64,000 nucleotides of DNA from Flavobacterium sp. SUN046 (lineage in GTDB: Bacteria > Bacteroidota > Bacteroidia > Flavobacteriales > Flavobacteriaceae). The translations under genes and the position numbers were made by a program. Location: contig NZ_JAPQNT010000002.1 in the NCBI RefSeq assembly GCF_028867965.1, positions 248,001 to 312,000 on the forward strand, read 5' to 3'. The notes beneath the pieces were generated by a model, which saw only the letters and a program-made list of their open reading frames with translations, was not told the DNA's origin and did no database searches. This document shows positions 45,852-55,093 of the stretch, piece after piece. Each line of letters starts with the position of its first letter. Position 1 is the stretch's first letter.

Positions 45852-46601
45852 ATGAGAACTAACATTCTAAAAAATTTTATTTTAATTGCCGTAACTGTAT
45901 TGATAACATCATTGATTTTTAATTACATGCATAAAAAGAAAGATAAAGATTATCCAAATGATGATGGAACAAGAAGCACAACTTCTATTTGTATGGATTA
46001 TGACAACCAACAACCTGCAACTTTAACTACCGACTTGATTAAAAGTATGGTTACAAAATATGATAATACTCAGTTAGATTATATTGAAAATGCACCAGGA
46101 TCAGTTGTTCCAGAAGATGCTAAAGCAATTTGGTTTGATATTGAAACACTCAAAAGATTCTTATATCATGTTGAATTCAATGTCTCTAAAAATCCATCAC
46201 TAAGTCGTGACAAAAAATTAGGAATTAGAATTTATTATGCAGCTTATCCAAAAAATGCTGATATGAGAATTTTTGCACAATCTCAAACCGACTCTACTTT
46301 TTCGTTTAATCCAGATTATGAAAATCACCATACTTTAGTAATGATTCCAACAATTACAGGTGCTGATGGTGAAAATTATGATTTTAATCCGCTTGATGCT
46401 AAAACGTATGATGGCTTTGTAAATATGAAAGGTCAAGATAAAGGCGCTTATTTACAAGGTAACTATCCAACATTATCAATTGGACCAAGTGCTGCACCAG
46501 CAACACCAAATATGCTAACTAGTCAAAACTCAAATGGTGTTATTGCCAGAAATCATGGAGTGTTATTTCCTCCTTATTCATTTACAGGTTTCGGATTTTA
46601 A
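45852..46601 (+). CDS. Hypothetical membrane-anchored or secreted protein
   Basis: 249 residues with one N-terminal hydrophobic segment (ILKNFILIAVTVLITSLIFNYM) and then an extracytoplasmic domain. Features are a helix starting LTTDLIKSMVTKYDNTQLDYI, the segment AIWFDIETLKRFLYHVEFNVSKN, a beta region LGIRIYYAAYPKNADMRIFAQ, and a C-terminal NHGVLFPPYSFTGFGF. I do not recognise the family. It is the first gene of an operon that continues into a membrane protein, a histidine kinase and a response regulator, so an input or output role in that pathway is possible. Confidence 0.75.
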   Translation: MRTNILKNFILIAVTVLITSLIFNYMHKKKDKDYPNDDGTRSTTSICMDYDNQQPATLTTDLIKSMVTKYDNTQLDYIENAPGSVVPEDAKAIWFDIETLKRFLYHVEFNVSKNPSLSRDKKLGIRIYYAAYPKNADMRIFAQSQTDSTFSFNPDYENHHTLVMIPTITGADGENYDFNPLDAKTYDGFVNMKGQDKGAYLQGNYPTLSIGPSAAPATPNMLTSQNSNGVIARNHGVLFPPYSFTGFGF

Positions 46602-46611
46602 TTGATTAAAT

Positions 46612-47262
46612 ATGTACCAAAAACCACCAATTCTTTTAGATTTACTACATATTTGTGAGTTCATTGCAATGATTGTAGGTATTATCAAATTAAAATCACT
46701 TAAGAATTCCTATTGGAAATGGTTAGTATTTTATTTGATTTATATATTTATGTATGAAATCATGACAGCTTTTTTCTCTAATGATTTCTCTAAATACATA
46801 GAAAAAATAACTTCATTAATTCAAATTCCATTAGAGTATACTTTTATTTATTGGTTATTTGCATATAAGTCATTGAATATGAAAAAGATATTTTGGATTT
46901 TCACAGTGTCTTATTTCATTACTTTCTTCTTAGAATATCATTTAGATAATTTAGATCGGTTTTCTTTTTTTTCTTTGAGTAAAGTTTTTGGTGCATTACT
47001 AATACTTATTCTTGTAATTATTGAATTTACAAAACAAATAAAAAGTGATACTATTTTAAATTTCAAGAGTGATAAAATGTTTTATATCAATATTGGAGTA
47101 GTACTTTTTTATATTGGCACTATGCCTTTTTGGGCTTTATATTTCAAGATATTGGAGTTTCCAGAAATTTGGAATAGTTATTATATATATTTTATGGTTT
47201 CCAATTGTATAATGTATTTACTATTTGCAGCATCTTTTGTATGGGGAAAAGTCAAATCATAA
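46612..47262 (+). CDS. Hypothetical integral membrane protein with about seven segments
   Basis: 216 residues, nearly all hydrophobic, with seven probable membrane helices (for example LLHICEFIAMIVGIIKL, WLVFYLIYIFMYEIMTAFF, IFWIFTVSYFITFFLEY, FYINIGVVLFYIGTMPFWALYF, MVSNCIMYLLFAASFVWG). No known domain. Its 3' end overlaps the histidine kinase start at 47241 by 22 bp, so the two are translationally linked; it may be the sensory membrane part for the kinase. Confidence 0.78.
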   Translation: MYQKPPILLDLLHICEFIAMIVGIIKLKSLKNSYWKWLVFYLIYIFMYEIMTAFFSNDFSKYIEKITSLIQIPLEYTFIYWLFAYKSLNMKKIFWIFTVSYFITFFLEYHLDNLDRFSFFSLSKVFGALLILILVIIEFTKQIKSDTILNFKSDKMFYINIGVVLFYIGTMPFWALYFKILEFPEIWNSYYIYFMVSNCIMYLLFAASFVWGKVKS

Positions 47263-48017
47263 TAACTATTATTTTATTCAATATATTTTTCATTGCATTT
47301 ATTATTGCAATCATTGCTTTTGTCCGACAATACCGACATAAAAAGAAACAACACGATATGATTATTTATCATCAACACGAAGAACATCAAAAAGAATTGC
47401 TATCCACCCAAATAGAAATTCAAAACCAAACTATGCAACATATTGGTCGAGAAATTCATGATAATATTGGGCAAAAATTAACATTGGCAAGTTTATATAC
47501 CCAACAATTGGCATTTGAAAACAAAGCACCACAAATAAATGAAAGCATCGAAAACATTAGTGCTATCATCAATCAATCGCTATCTGAATTAAGAGAATTA
47601 TCTAAATCATTAACCGATGACACCATTAATGATTCTACCATTGTGGAACTATTGAAACGAGAATCAGATAAAATAAATGATTTAAAAAAATGTAAAGTAA
47701 GTTTTGACTTTAATGATGACAAGTTAGAATTAAATTATCAAATGAAAAGTGTTTTACTTCGAATTTCTCAGGAGTTTATGCAAAATAGTATCAAACATTC
47801 GAAATGTAAAAACATCAAAATTGATTTAGATAAATTTGAAAATAAATTGAAATTGACTTTAGCAGATGATGGAGTTGGATTTGATATAAGCACCATCTCT
47901 AGTAAAGGAATCGGGTTGTCTAATATGAAAAAACGAACCGAAATTATTGGAGGAAATTACAAATTAGAAAGTGTTGCCAAAAAAGGAACGCATTTAACCA
48001 TTACAATTCCTATATAG
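47241..48017 (+). CDS. Sensor histidine kinase (HisKA_3 / NarL-type)
   Basis: The ATG at 47241 (MGKSQIIITIILFNIFF) is preferred to 47205, giving 258 residues. One N-terminal membrane helix is followed by a basic coiled segment. The HisKA_3 dimerisation motif HIGREIHDNIGQKLTLA carries the phospho-acceptor His (about 73), and the HATPase domain shows ADDGVGFD and GIGLSNMKKRTEIIGG. There is no periplasmic sensor domain, so the signal probably enters through a partner such as the overlapping membrane protein. The response regulator follows with no gap. Confidence 0.92.
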   Translation: MGKSQIIITIILFNIFFIAFIIAIIAFVRQYRHKKKQHDMIIYHQHEEHQKELLSTQIEIQNQTMQHIGREIHDNIGQKLTLASLYTQQLAFENKAPQINESIENISAIINQSLSELRELSKSLTDDTINDSTIVELLKRESDKINDLKKCKVSFDFNDDKLELNYQMKSVLLRISQEFMQNSIKHSKCKNIKIDLDKFENKLKLTLADDGVGFDISTISSKGIGLSNMKKRTEIIGGNYKLESVAKKGTHLTITIPI

Positions 48018-48665
48018 ATGAAAAAGACAATAGTAATCGTTGATGATCACATTTTAATTGCAAAAGCTTTAAGAGGAATTATTGGCAATTTCGACCAATT
48101 TGAAGTACTTTACGAATGCGAAAATGGCAAGGAATTAACAGATAAATTTTCTGATGAAAAAAACGTTCCAAACATAGTTTTACTTGATATAAGCATGCCC
48201 ATAATGAACGGATTTGAAACTGCGCAATGGATACATGAAAATCATCCCGAAGTTTTAATAATGGCTTTGAGTATGCAAGATGATGATCAAAGTGTGATTC
48301 AAATGGTGAAAAATGGCGCTAAAGGTTATCTTTTAAAAAACACGCATCCGGTTGAATTAGAAAAAGCATTAAACGGATTAGTTAGCAATGGATTTTATTA
48401 TCCAGAATGGGCTGCAAGTAAAGTATTTGCTAGCATTGGCGGAAATCCTTTAAAAACTAAAAACGAACATATAATTCATATTACTGAGCGTGAAAAAGAA
48501 TTCCTTAAATATTCAGTTTCAGAAATGAATTATAAAGAAATCTCCGAAAAAATGTGCTGTAGTCCAAGAACCGTAGAAAGTTACAGAGATAGCTTATTTG
48601 AAAAATTAGAACTTAAAACCAGAGTAGGATTGGCTGTTTATGCTTTAAAAAATGGTTATGAATAA
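48018..48665 (+). CDS. LuxR/NarL family response regulator
   Basis: 215 residues. The receiver domain has the acidic pair (VDDH, 9-10), the phospho-acceptor Asp57 in VLLDISMP and Lys in KGYLLK. The C-terminal helix-turn-helix is LuxR-type (ITEREKEFLKYSVSEMNYKEISEKMCCSPRTVESYRDSLFEKLEL). It starts directly after the kinase stop and is surely its partner. The 23 bp-spaced dyads upstream of the operon are a natural candidate target, by inference. Confidence 0.93.
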   Translation: MKKTIVIVDDHILIAKALRGIIGNFDQFEVLYECENGKELTDKFSDEKNVPNIVLLDISMPIMNGFETAQWIHENHPEVLIMALSMQDDDQSVIQMVKNGAKGYLLKNTHPVELEKALNGLVSNGFYYPEWAASKVFASIGGNPLKTKNEHIIHITEREKEFLKYSVSEMNYKEISEKMCCSPRTVESYRDSLFEKLELKTRVGLAVYALKNGYE

Positions 48666-48683
48666 AAAAATCTAAAATAAATG

Positions 48684-48691
48684 TATATTTG
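48684..48691 (+). promoter_or_regulatory. -7 promoter box of the S41 protease gene
   Basis: TATATTTG, 21 bp before the ATG at 48712. No TTG is present at the -33 distance. Confidence 0.45.
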
Positions 48692-48711
48692 AAACATCCA
48701 ATATCACATTT

Positions 48712-50286
48712 ATGCAGATCAAGTTTCGGCTTTTCAATAAAATATATATTTTACTTATTTTAATTACTTTATTTAGCTGTAAGTCAGCTGAAGAATACAA
48801 TTTAAAATTAGAGCAACCAATTCCGGTAGAAAAACTCCAAAAAGACATTGATTATGTGCAACATAAGCTAGAAAAACTGCATCCAAGTTTGTATAAATAT
48901 ATTTCTAAAGAAGCTTTAAATGCCAAGTTTGATAGTATTCGAAATGTAATCAACAAACCAATAACAAGCAAAGAATTTTACTTTTTAATAAGTCCAGTTG
49001 TAGCTTCGGTACGTCAAGGTCACATGCAATTATCACCACCATTCAAATTGGTTTCTAAAAAAGAGCAAAAACGATTGAAAGCTGCTGGAATTGGACCTTT
49101 ATCACAATTTGACTTTGAATGGATGAATGATAAACTTTATGTTTTGCGAAACCGTTCTAAACAAACTTCAATAAAATCGGGTGCTGAGGTTATTAGTGTC
49201 AATAAAATGCAACCTCAAGAAATTCACAATAAATACCGTAAAACATATACTTCAGACGGATTAAATACCACTTATTTGCCACGTGCATTTTCTAAAAGAT
49301 TTTCAACGTATTTAACTAATGAAATTGGAATCAATGACAGTATAACTTATGTTTTCAAACAAAATGATTCTTTGAAAACTATAGTTGTAAGCCGATTAAA
49401 ACCTGAAAAAAAAGTAAAAACGGCTGTTGATATTGTGCCAAAATCAGATATCAAAAAGATTGTAATCACAAAAAAAGAAAAACGAATATATGGTTTTGAT
49501 GAAACTACAAAATCGTTTAGTAAAAGTTTGAGTTTTGTAGCAATTGATAGTTCTGTTGCCATTTTAAAAATCAAAGATTTCTCTAAAGGAAAATATAAAA
49601 AAGCTTATACAACTATTTTTGAAAAATTAAAAAATAACAATGCAAAAACATTGGTAATCGATTTGAGAAATAATCCAGGCGGTCGTGTAGTTGAAGTTGT
49701 TAAACTATTTTCTTACTTAACTAATTCAGATTATACAATGTTACAAACAGCGCAAGTTGTTTCTAAAACCAGTTTATGGAAATTAGGTTTGTTTAATAAA
49801 TTACCCGTAATTGGATATCCGTTTGCTGCCGTATTTTATCCATTTTACATGGGATTTTCAACATTGCGAACTAAAAAACAAGATGATGGAACATTTACTT
49901 ACAGATTAGAAGGCGCCAGAAAACTAAAAAATAATCCGAATCATTTTACTGGAAAAATTTATGTAATTACGAATGGTTCAAGTTTTTCGGCTGCATGTTT
50001 GTTGTCTGCTTCGCTCAAAGCAAATCCTAATGTCACATTTGTTGGAGAAGAAACAGGTGGCGGATTCAATTCTACTGTTGCTGGATTATTGCCAATTTTG
50101 AGTTTGCCAAATTCAAAATTGCCTCTACGAATTGGCTTAATGGATATTAAAACTACTAATCAAACGCCAGTTTTTGGTCACGGGATTTATCCTGATAAAG
50201 AAATAATACCAACACTTCAAGATAAAATTGAAAATAAAGATCCAGAACTCGATTGGATTTTAAGTGATGTTAAATTGAAAAAATAA
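48712..50286 (+). CDS. S41 family peptidase, lipoprotein
   Basis: 524 residues. A lipoprotein signal ends in LITLFSC (Cys23). The N-terminal cap region is followed by a PDZ-like part (SGAEVISVNKMQPQEI, about 155-175) and the S41 protease core: TLVIDLRNNPGGRVVEVVKLFSYL (313-336), the catalytic segment ITNGSSFSAACLLSASL (Ser426 the likely nucleophile) and FVGEETGGGFNS. The tail-specific protease fold is complete. It probably processes periplasmic proteins from the membrane surface. It is 47 bp after the response regulator gene and may be under its own promoter. Confidence 0.9.
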   Translation: MQIKFRLFNKIYILLILITLFSCKSAEEYNLKLEQPIPVEKLQKDIDYVQHKLEKLHPSLYKYISKEALNAKFDSIRNVINKPITSKEFYFLISPVVASVRQGHMQLSPPFKLVSKKEQKRLKAAGIGPLSQFDFEWMNDKLYVLRNRSKQTSIKSGAEVISVNKMQPQEIHNKYRKTYTSDGLNTTYLPRAFSKRFSTYLTNEIGINDSITYVFKQNDSLKTIVVSRLKPEKKVKTAVDIVPKSDIKKIVITKKEKRIYGFDETTKSFSKSLSFVAIDSSVAILKIKDFSKGKYKKAYTTIFEKLKNNNAKTLVIDLRNNPGGRVVEVVKLFSYLTNSDYTMLQTAQVVSKTSLWKLGLFNKLPVIGYPFAAVFYPFYMGFSTLRTKKQDDGTFTYRLEGARKLKNNPNHFTGKIYVITNGSSFSAACLLSASLKANPNVTFVGEETGGGFNSTVAGLLPILSLPNSKLPLRIGLMDIKTTNQTPVFGHGIYPDKEIIPTLQDKIENKDPELDWILSDVKLKK

Positions 50287-50329
50287 AATTAATGGTTTTA
50301 AAACAAACTTAATAATTCTCAAAATTATG

Positions 50330-50337
50330 TATCTTTG
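50330..50337 (+). promoter_or_regulatory. -7 promoter box of the class V aminotransferase gene
   Basis: TATCTTTG, 18 bp before the ATG at 50355. No clear -33 element. Confidence 0.45.
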
Positions 50338-50354
50338 ACACACAAACTAAGCAC

Positions 50355-51842
50355 ATGATTACTACTGAAATAACCACTGAATTAGAATTATATTTTCAAC
50401 AATTTAGAAAAAATATTATTGGAATTGACCAAGAATTTGAATCTCCTTTTGGTAAAAAGAAAATCATTTATACCGATTGGACTGCTAGCGGACGTTTATA
50501 CCGACCGATTGAAGAAAAAATGATGAACGAATTCGGACCATTTGTTGCTAACACACATACTGAAACTTCGGTTACTGGAACGGCAATGACCATGGCTTAT
50601 CATGAAGCAAAACACATTATTAAAAATCATGTAAATGCTACCAATGATGATGTTTTAATCAATACTGGAACAGGAATGACTGGTGTTGTGAATAAATTTC
50701 AACGTATTCTTGGTTTGAAAATTCCAGAAAACATTAAAGAATTTACGAATGTTCCAAAAGAGTTGAAACCTATTGTTTTTATTTCCCACATGGAACACCA
50801 TTCCAATCAAACTTCTTGGTTGGAAACTATGGCAGATGTTGAAATTATTCCAGCCGATGAAAACGGATTGTTTAGTTTGGAAGAATTAAAAAAATTACTT
50901 GGAAAACATAAAGATAGAACTTTTAAAATAGCCTCAATTACTTCTTGCTCGAATGTTACCGGAATTAAAACGCCTTATCATGAAGCAGCTAAATTAATGC
51001 ATCAAAATAATGGTGTGTGTTTTGTTGATTTTGCCTGTTCTGGACCTTATGTAAATATAGATATGCACCCAGCTGATGCCGAAAGTTATTTGGATGCTAT
51101 TTTCTTTTCGCCACATAAATTCCTTGGCGGACCAGGAACTTCTGGTGTTTTAATTTTTAATAAAAATTTATACAAAAATAGCATTCCCGATTGCCCAGGT
51201 GGCGGAACTGTAAGTTGGACAAATCCTTGGGGCGAACATAAATACATTGATAATATTGAAGATAGAGAAGATGGTGGAACTCCTGGCTTTTTGCAAGTTA
51301 TCAAAACAGCTTTGGCAATTCAGTTGAAGGAAAAAATGGGTGTCAATAATATTTTAGATCGTGAACATGAGCTTGTTGATTATGTTTTTGAACACTTAAA
51401 TGCTACTGAAAATATCAATATTTTAGCTAAAGAGCAGCAAGATAGGTTAGGAGTAATTTCATTTTATATCAATGATTTGCATTATAATTTAGGCGTGAAA
51501 TTGTTAAATGATAAATTTGGAATTCAAACACGTGGTGGTTGTAGTTGTGCCGGAACTTACGGACATTATTTATTACACGTAGATCAAGAAACATCGCACG
51601 ATTTAGTTTGTCAAATTATATCAGGCGATTTAATTAAAAAACCAGGATGGATTAGAATGTCAATTCATCCAACAACAACTTCCGAAGAAATAAAATTTGT
51701 ATGTGAAAGCATCAACGAATTAGCTGCGAACCATCAAGAATGGGAAAAAGAATATGTTTATAACGGAAAAACCAACGAGTTTGTTCATAAAAATGCAATT
51801 CATTCCGAAAAAGAAATGGTTGCAAAGTGGTTTTCTGTTTAA
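50355..51842 (+). CDS. Class V aminotransferase / cysteine desulfurase-like PLP enzyme
   Basis: 495 residues. Fold type I PLP enzyme of the class V branch: TDWTASGRLYRPIEEKM, THTETSVTGTAMTMAYHEAKHIIKNHVNA, HMEHHSNQTSW, FVDFACSGPYVNIDM and the PLP-lysine block FFSPHKFLGGPGTSGVLIF. The segment TRGGCSCAGTYGHYLLHV holds Cys residues near where cysteine desulfurases have the catalytic Cys, yet the protein is ~90 residues longer than IscS/SufS. The reaction is not certain. It ends near a bidirectional terminator. Confidence 0.85.
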   Translation: MITTEITTELELYFQQFRKNIIGIDQEFESPFGKKKIIYTDWTASGRLYRPIEEKMMNEFGPFVANTHTETSVTGTAMTMAYHEAKHIIKNHVNATNDDVLINTGTGMTGVVNKFQRILGLKIPENIKEFTNVPKELKPIVFISHMEHHSNQTSWLETMADVEIIPADENGLFSLEELKKLLGKHKDRTFKIASITSCSNVTGIKTPYHEAAKLMHQNNGVCFVDFACSGPYVNIDMHPADAESYLDAIFFSPHKFLGGPGTSGVLIFNKNLYKNSIPDCPGGGTVSWTNPWGEHKYIDNIEDREDGGTPGFLQVIKTALAIQLKEKMGVNNILDREHELVDYVFEHLNATENINILAKEQQDRLGVISFYINDLHYNLGVKLLNDKFGIQTRGGCSCAGTYGHYLLHVDQETSHDLVCQIISGDLIKKPGWIRMSIHPTTTSEEIKFVCESINELAANHQEWEKEYVYNGKTNEFVHKNAIHSEKEMVAKWFSV

Positions 51843-51880
51843 GATGCTAAGTGTCTAAGAATTAAAGGTTCTAAGAAAAT

Positions 51881-51916
51881 AAAAAAGCGATTTTCAATTA
51901 AGAAAATCGCTTTTTT
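51881..51916. terminator. Bidirectional terminator
   Basis: AAAAAAGCGATTTTC - aatta - GAAAATCGCTTTTTT, between the convergent aminotransferase and ilvE genes. Confidence 0.92.
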
Positions 51917-51925
51917 ATTTTTGAA

Positions 51926-51975
51926 ATCTGCAACCTGCAATCTGCAACCTGCAACCTGAAATCTCCAATCTGCAA
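51926..51975. repeat. Short tandem of CTGCAAC-like heptamers
   Basis: Downstream of the terminator the sequence repeats ATCTGCAAC, CTGCAATCTGCAAC, CTGCAAC and CCAATCTGCAAAC with small changes, about 50 bp. It has no coding value and lies before the ilvE stop at 51977. Confidence 0.7.
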
Positions 51976-51976
51976 A

Positions 51977-53044
51977 CTATATTTTAACCGTCCAACCAAA
52001 AGTATCGTCAGCCAATTTATATTGAATTTTTGTCAAAGTTTCTTTCAAATGCGATGCAAATGAATTTTCAATTTTTGGTAAAGTATATTCCACATCTTGG
52101 TATGCAAAGGCACTAATCGGACTCACAACTGCAGCAGTTCCAGCTCCAAAAATTTCTTTTAAACTTCCATTTTTTGCAGCAGTAACTAATTCATCTACAA
52201 GAACTGAACGAACTTCAACATTCATTCCTTCACGTTTTGCCAATTCAATTAAACTTTTACGAGTTACACCATCCAAAATTCGTTCGCTAGTTGGTGCTGT
52301 ATATAAAGTATCATTAATTCTTACAAAAACATTCATTGTTCCTGCTTCTTCTAATTTAGTATGTGTTGCATCATCCGTCCAAATAATTTGTTGGTAGCCT
52401 TTTTCGTTAGCTAATTTGGTTGGATAAAATTGCGCTGAGTAATTTCCAGCAGCTTTAGCAGCACCAATTCCACCATTGGCAGCACGACTGTAATGATCTG
52501 CAATTATCACTTTTACTTCGCCAGAGTAGTATGATTTAGCTGGAGAAAGAATAATCATAAAACGGTATTGAGTCGATGGTTGGGCAATAACTCCAGAACC
52601 AATTGCAATCATAAAAGGTCTTAAATACAAAGTGTTTCCTAAACCTTTTTTTACCCAATTGCGTTCTAAATCAACTATAGTTTTTAATCCGTCTATAAAA
52701 ATATCTTCTGGAACTTCGGGCATTGCCATTCTAACTGCTGATTTATTAAACCTGTGAAAATTTTCATCTGGACGAAACAACCAAACAGCATCATTTTCAT
52801 CTTTATAGGCTTTCATACCTTCAAAAATTGCTTGTCCGTAATGAAAAACTTTTGCCGAAGGATCAATCATAAACGGTTCATAAGGTTTGATAATTGGTTT
52901 TTGCCAAGCACCTTCTTTAAAATCACAAACCAACATGTGGTCAGTAAATATATTTCCGAAAGCTAGGTTTTCAAAATCAACTGTATCAATTTTTGATGAA
53001 GTAGCGCTAACTATATCGATTTCGAGCGTATTTTTTAAACTCAT
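51977..53044 (-). CDS. ilvE: Branched-chain amino acid aminotransferase
   Basis: 355 residues, fold type IV PLP enzyme of the larger BCAT class. Motifs are HYGQAIFEGMKAY, WLFRPDENFHRFNKSAVRMAMP, LYLRPFMIAIG, the PLP-lysine block GGIGAAKAAGNYSAQFYPTKLA (Lys197) and EEAGTMNVFV. It makes or breaks leucine, isoleucine and valine from their 2-oxoacids. It is single-standing on the minus strand, with about 290 A/T-rich bases upstream. Confidence 0.95.
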   Translation of the reverse strand: MSLKNTLEIDIVSATSSKIDTVDFENLAFGNIFTDHMLVCDFKEGAWQKPIIKPYEPFMIDPSAKVFHYGQAIFEGMKAYKDENDAVWLFRPDENFHRFNKSAVRMAMPEVPEDIFIDGLKTIVDLERNWVKKGLGNTLYLRPFMIAIGSGVIAQPSTQYRFMIILSPAKSYYSGEVKVIIADHYSRAANGGIGAAKAAGNYSAQFYPTKLANEKGYQQIIWTDDATHTKLEEAGTMNVFVRINDTLYTAPTSERILDGVTRKSLIELAKREGMNVEVRSVLVDELVTAAKNGSLKEIFGAGTAAVVSPISAFAYQDVEYTLPKIENSFASHLKETLTKIQYKLADDTFGWTVKI

Positions 53045-53332
53045 TGTAGAGAGAATTAATTAAACGAATACGTTTTAAATATTTGATAGTCAGATATTTA
53101 AAATATATTCTGAAATTTGTAATAGTTGTGTAATAATATTTTGCTAAACTAATAAAAAAATGGATGTTTTTTTTAACTAATCTAAATAAATTACTACTTT
53201 TTTATATTTAATTAAACTATTCAAAAAATAATAAGGATTTCTTAATAAAAATAAAAAAAATATGCTTTTTTAAGTGGTTGTTTTCAATATCTGATTATTT
53301 TTGTTGCACAATAATTAGTAAATCTATATCGT
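53045..53332. other. AT-rich divergent intergenic region, 288 bp
   Basis: Lies between the divergent ilvE and DUF4920 genes. It is very A/T-rich with several T and A runs. A plus-strand -7 box TATTTTTG is at 53296-53303 with TTG at 53278-53280, a spacing of 15 bp that is shorter than usual. I see no hairpin or small gene. Confidence 0.5.
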
Positions 53333-53845
53333 ATGAAAAAAATCAAAATAATTTTAGTTATCGCTTTTATTCTTTTTGGAATTAACAGCAACGCTCAAAA
53401 AAATGTAAAAAAAGCAAAAAGCGAAGTTGCTATCAATACTAATGATTATGCATCATTTGGAGAAAAATTTGATGCGAAAAAAGTATTGACCAAAGAGCAA
53501 ATGTTTAAAAAATATAAGTCATTAAAAAAAGGTGATTCAATTGCTGTAAAATTTGGAACTAAAATTAATTCAGTTTGTAAAAAGAAAGGTTGTTGGATGA
53601 AATTGGATTTAGGTAACGGAGAAACTGCTTTTGTGAGATTTAAGGATTACTCTTTTTTTGTGCCTTTAAATGCCGATGGAAGTGAAGCTTTAGTCAATGG
53701 TTATGCTTTTATTGATGTTGTTTCTGTTGATGAATTAAAACATTATGCAAAAGATGCCGGAAAATCTCAAGCAGAAATTAATAAAATTACCAAACCAGAA
53801 ATCACTTATTCATTCACTGCAACAGGAGTTTTAATCAAAAAATAA
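53333..53845 (+). CDS. DUF4920 domain secreted protein
   Basis: 170 residues with a signal peptide (MKKIKIILVIAFILFGINSNAQ). The body SLKKGDSIAVKFGTKINSVCKKKGCWMKLDLGNGETAFVRFKDYSFFVP matches the DUF4920 family of Bacteroidetes, an OB-fold-like small beta domain with two close Cys (VCKKKGCW). It is followed 9 bp later by a CxxCH lipoprotein, so a link to periplasmic redox or metal chemistry is possible. Function unknown. Confidence 0.82.
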   Translation: MKKIKIILVIAFILFGINSNAQKNVKKAKSEVAINTNDYASFGEKFDAKKVLTKEQMFKKYKSLKKGDSIAVKFGTKINSVCKKKGCWMKLDLGNGETAFVRFKDYSFFVPLNADGSEALVNGYAFIDVVSVDELKHYAKDAGKSQAEINKITKPEITYSFTATGVLIKK

Positions 53846-53854
53846 TTTCTCTAC

Positions 53855-54316
53855 ATGATGAAATCAATTTTAATTTTAATTCTTGGGTTTACACTTTTTT
53901 CTTGTCAAAAGAAGGAAAATAGCAAACTTGATATTAAACAAGTTACTAAAGATTCCACCGCTTCTAATAAAGATAAACAATTTGAAATGTATCAAATGTC
54001 AGAAATGGCTGCTTTGATGGAGCAAATGTATGCCCACAATTTAGCGTTAAAAAAACGAATAGTTGATGGTGATACTATTGGTAAATATCCCGATTTTTTT
54101 AATCAAATTTATACAGCTAAATTTACAACTGCAAATGACAATGATTTATTTTTTCAAGATAATGCTAAGAAATATATTGTTGCTCAAAAGCTAATTTATA
54201 GCGATACTAAAAATATAAAACAGCATTTTAATGATGGAGTAAATGCTTGTATAACATGCCATAAAGGAAAATGTGGCGGACCAATATCTAGAATTAAAAA
54301 ATTATTTATTAAATAG
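53855..54316 (+). CDS. Lipoprotein with CxxCH heme-binding motif
   Basis: 153 residues. A lipoprotein signal ends FTLFSC. A helical body (QFEMYQMSEMAALMEQMYAHNLALKKRIV) precedes a C-terminal NACITCHKGKCGGP, in which CITCH fits covalent heme c attachment. A single CxxCH near the C-terminus with helices before it recalls cytochrome c'-like arrangement, but only one heme site is present. Its stop overlaps the GTG start of mnmD (TAGTG). Confidence 0.78.
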   Translation: MMKSILILILGFTLFSCQKKENSKLDIKQVTKDSTASNKDKQFEMYQMSEMAALMEQMYAHNLALKKRIVDGDTIGKYPDFFNQIYTAKFTTANDNDLFFQDNAKKYIVAQKLIYSDTKNIKQHFNDGVNACITCHKGKCGGPISRIKKLFIK

Positions 54317-54978
54317 TGAAACGCGAAATTCTAACAACTCAAGACGGTTCAACAACTATTCACTTGCCCGATTGGGATGAAAGTTATCATTCTAAACACG
54401 GCGCAATTCAAGAAGCTTATCATGTATTTATTAAAAGCGGATTTTCTTTATTCAATTCAAAATCAATTTCAATTTTAGAAATAGGTTTTGGTACAGGTTT
54501 AAATGCTTTTATAACTTATTTAGAAGCAGAAAAAGCCAGTTTAGCTATTGATTATGTTGGAGTTGAAGCGTATCCAGTTCAACTAGAGGAAGCACTTCAA
54601 ATGAATTATGTTTCTGAGTTGAATGCTAGTAATGAAAAAGCAATATTTTCTAAAATGCACGAAGGTTCTTGGAATGAAAAGCACACCATTTCAAATACTT
54701 TTTCTTTAACTAAACGACAACAATTTTTTCAAGACATTAATGATATTGAACAATTTGATTTAATATATTTTGATGCATTCGGATTTAGAGTACAACCCGA
54801 ATTATGGTCTTTAGAAATCTTTCAGAAAATGTTTACAAGTTTAAAATCAGGTGGTGTTTTAGTAACTTATGCTTGCCGAACATCAATAAAGAATGCTATG
54901 AAAGACTCTGGATTTAGTGTTGAAAAGCTACCTGGCGCACCTGGAAAAAGAGAAATGTTGCGTGGAATTAAGAAATAA
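54316..54978 (+). CDS. mnmD: tRNA (5-methylaminomethyl-2-thiouridylate)-methyltransferase MnmD-like
   Basis: 220 residues from a GTG at 54316 that shares one base with the upstream stop. The N-terminal TQDGSTTIHLPDWDESYHSKHGAIQEAYHVFIKSGF and SAM motif ISILEIGFGTGLNAF (52-65) are those of the MnmC methyltransferase domain standing alone (DUF752/MnmD); YFDAFGFRVQPELWSLEIFQKM is the typical later block. It methylates the wobble uridine modification of certain tRNAs. There is no oxidoreductase domain fused to it, unlike E. coli MnmC. Confidence 0.88.
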   Translation: MKREILTTQDGSTTIHLPDWDESYHSKHGAIQEAYHVFIKSGFSLFNSKSISILEIGFGTGLNAFITYLEAEKASLAIDYVGVEAYPVQLEEALQMNYVSELNASNEKAIFSKMHEGSWNEKHTISNTFSLTKRQQFFQDINDIEQFDLIYFDAFGFRVQPELWSLEIFQKMFTSLKSGGVLVTYACRTSIKNAMKDSGFSVEKLPGAPGKREMLRGIKK

Positions 54979-55093
54979 ATGTTAATTGTAAATCAACATC
55001 AAAATTATTTTTTAAATTTGATATAATAAAAATTAATTTATTACGTTTTTGATATGTTCTACTAAAGTCTAACCAAATCTTATTAATGTTATT

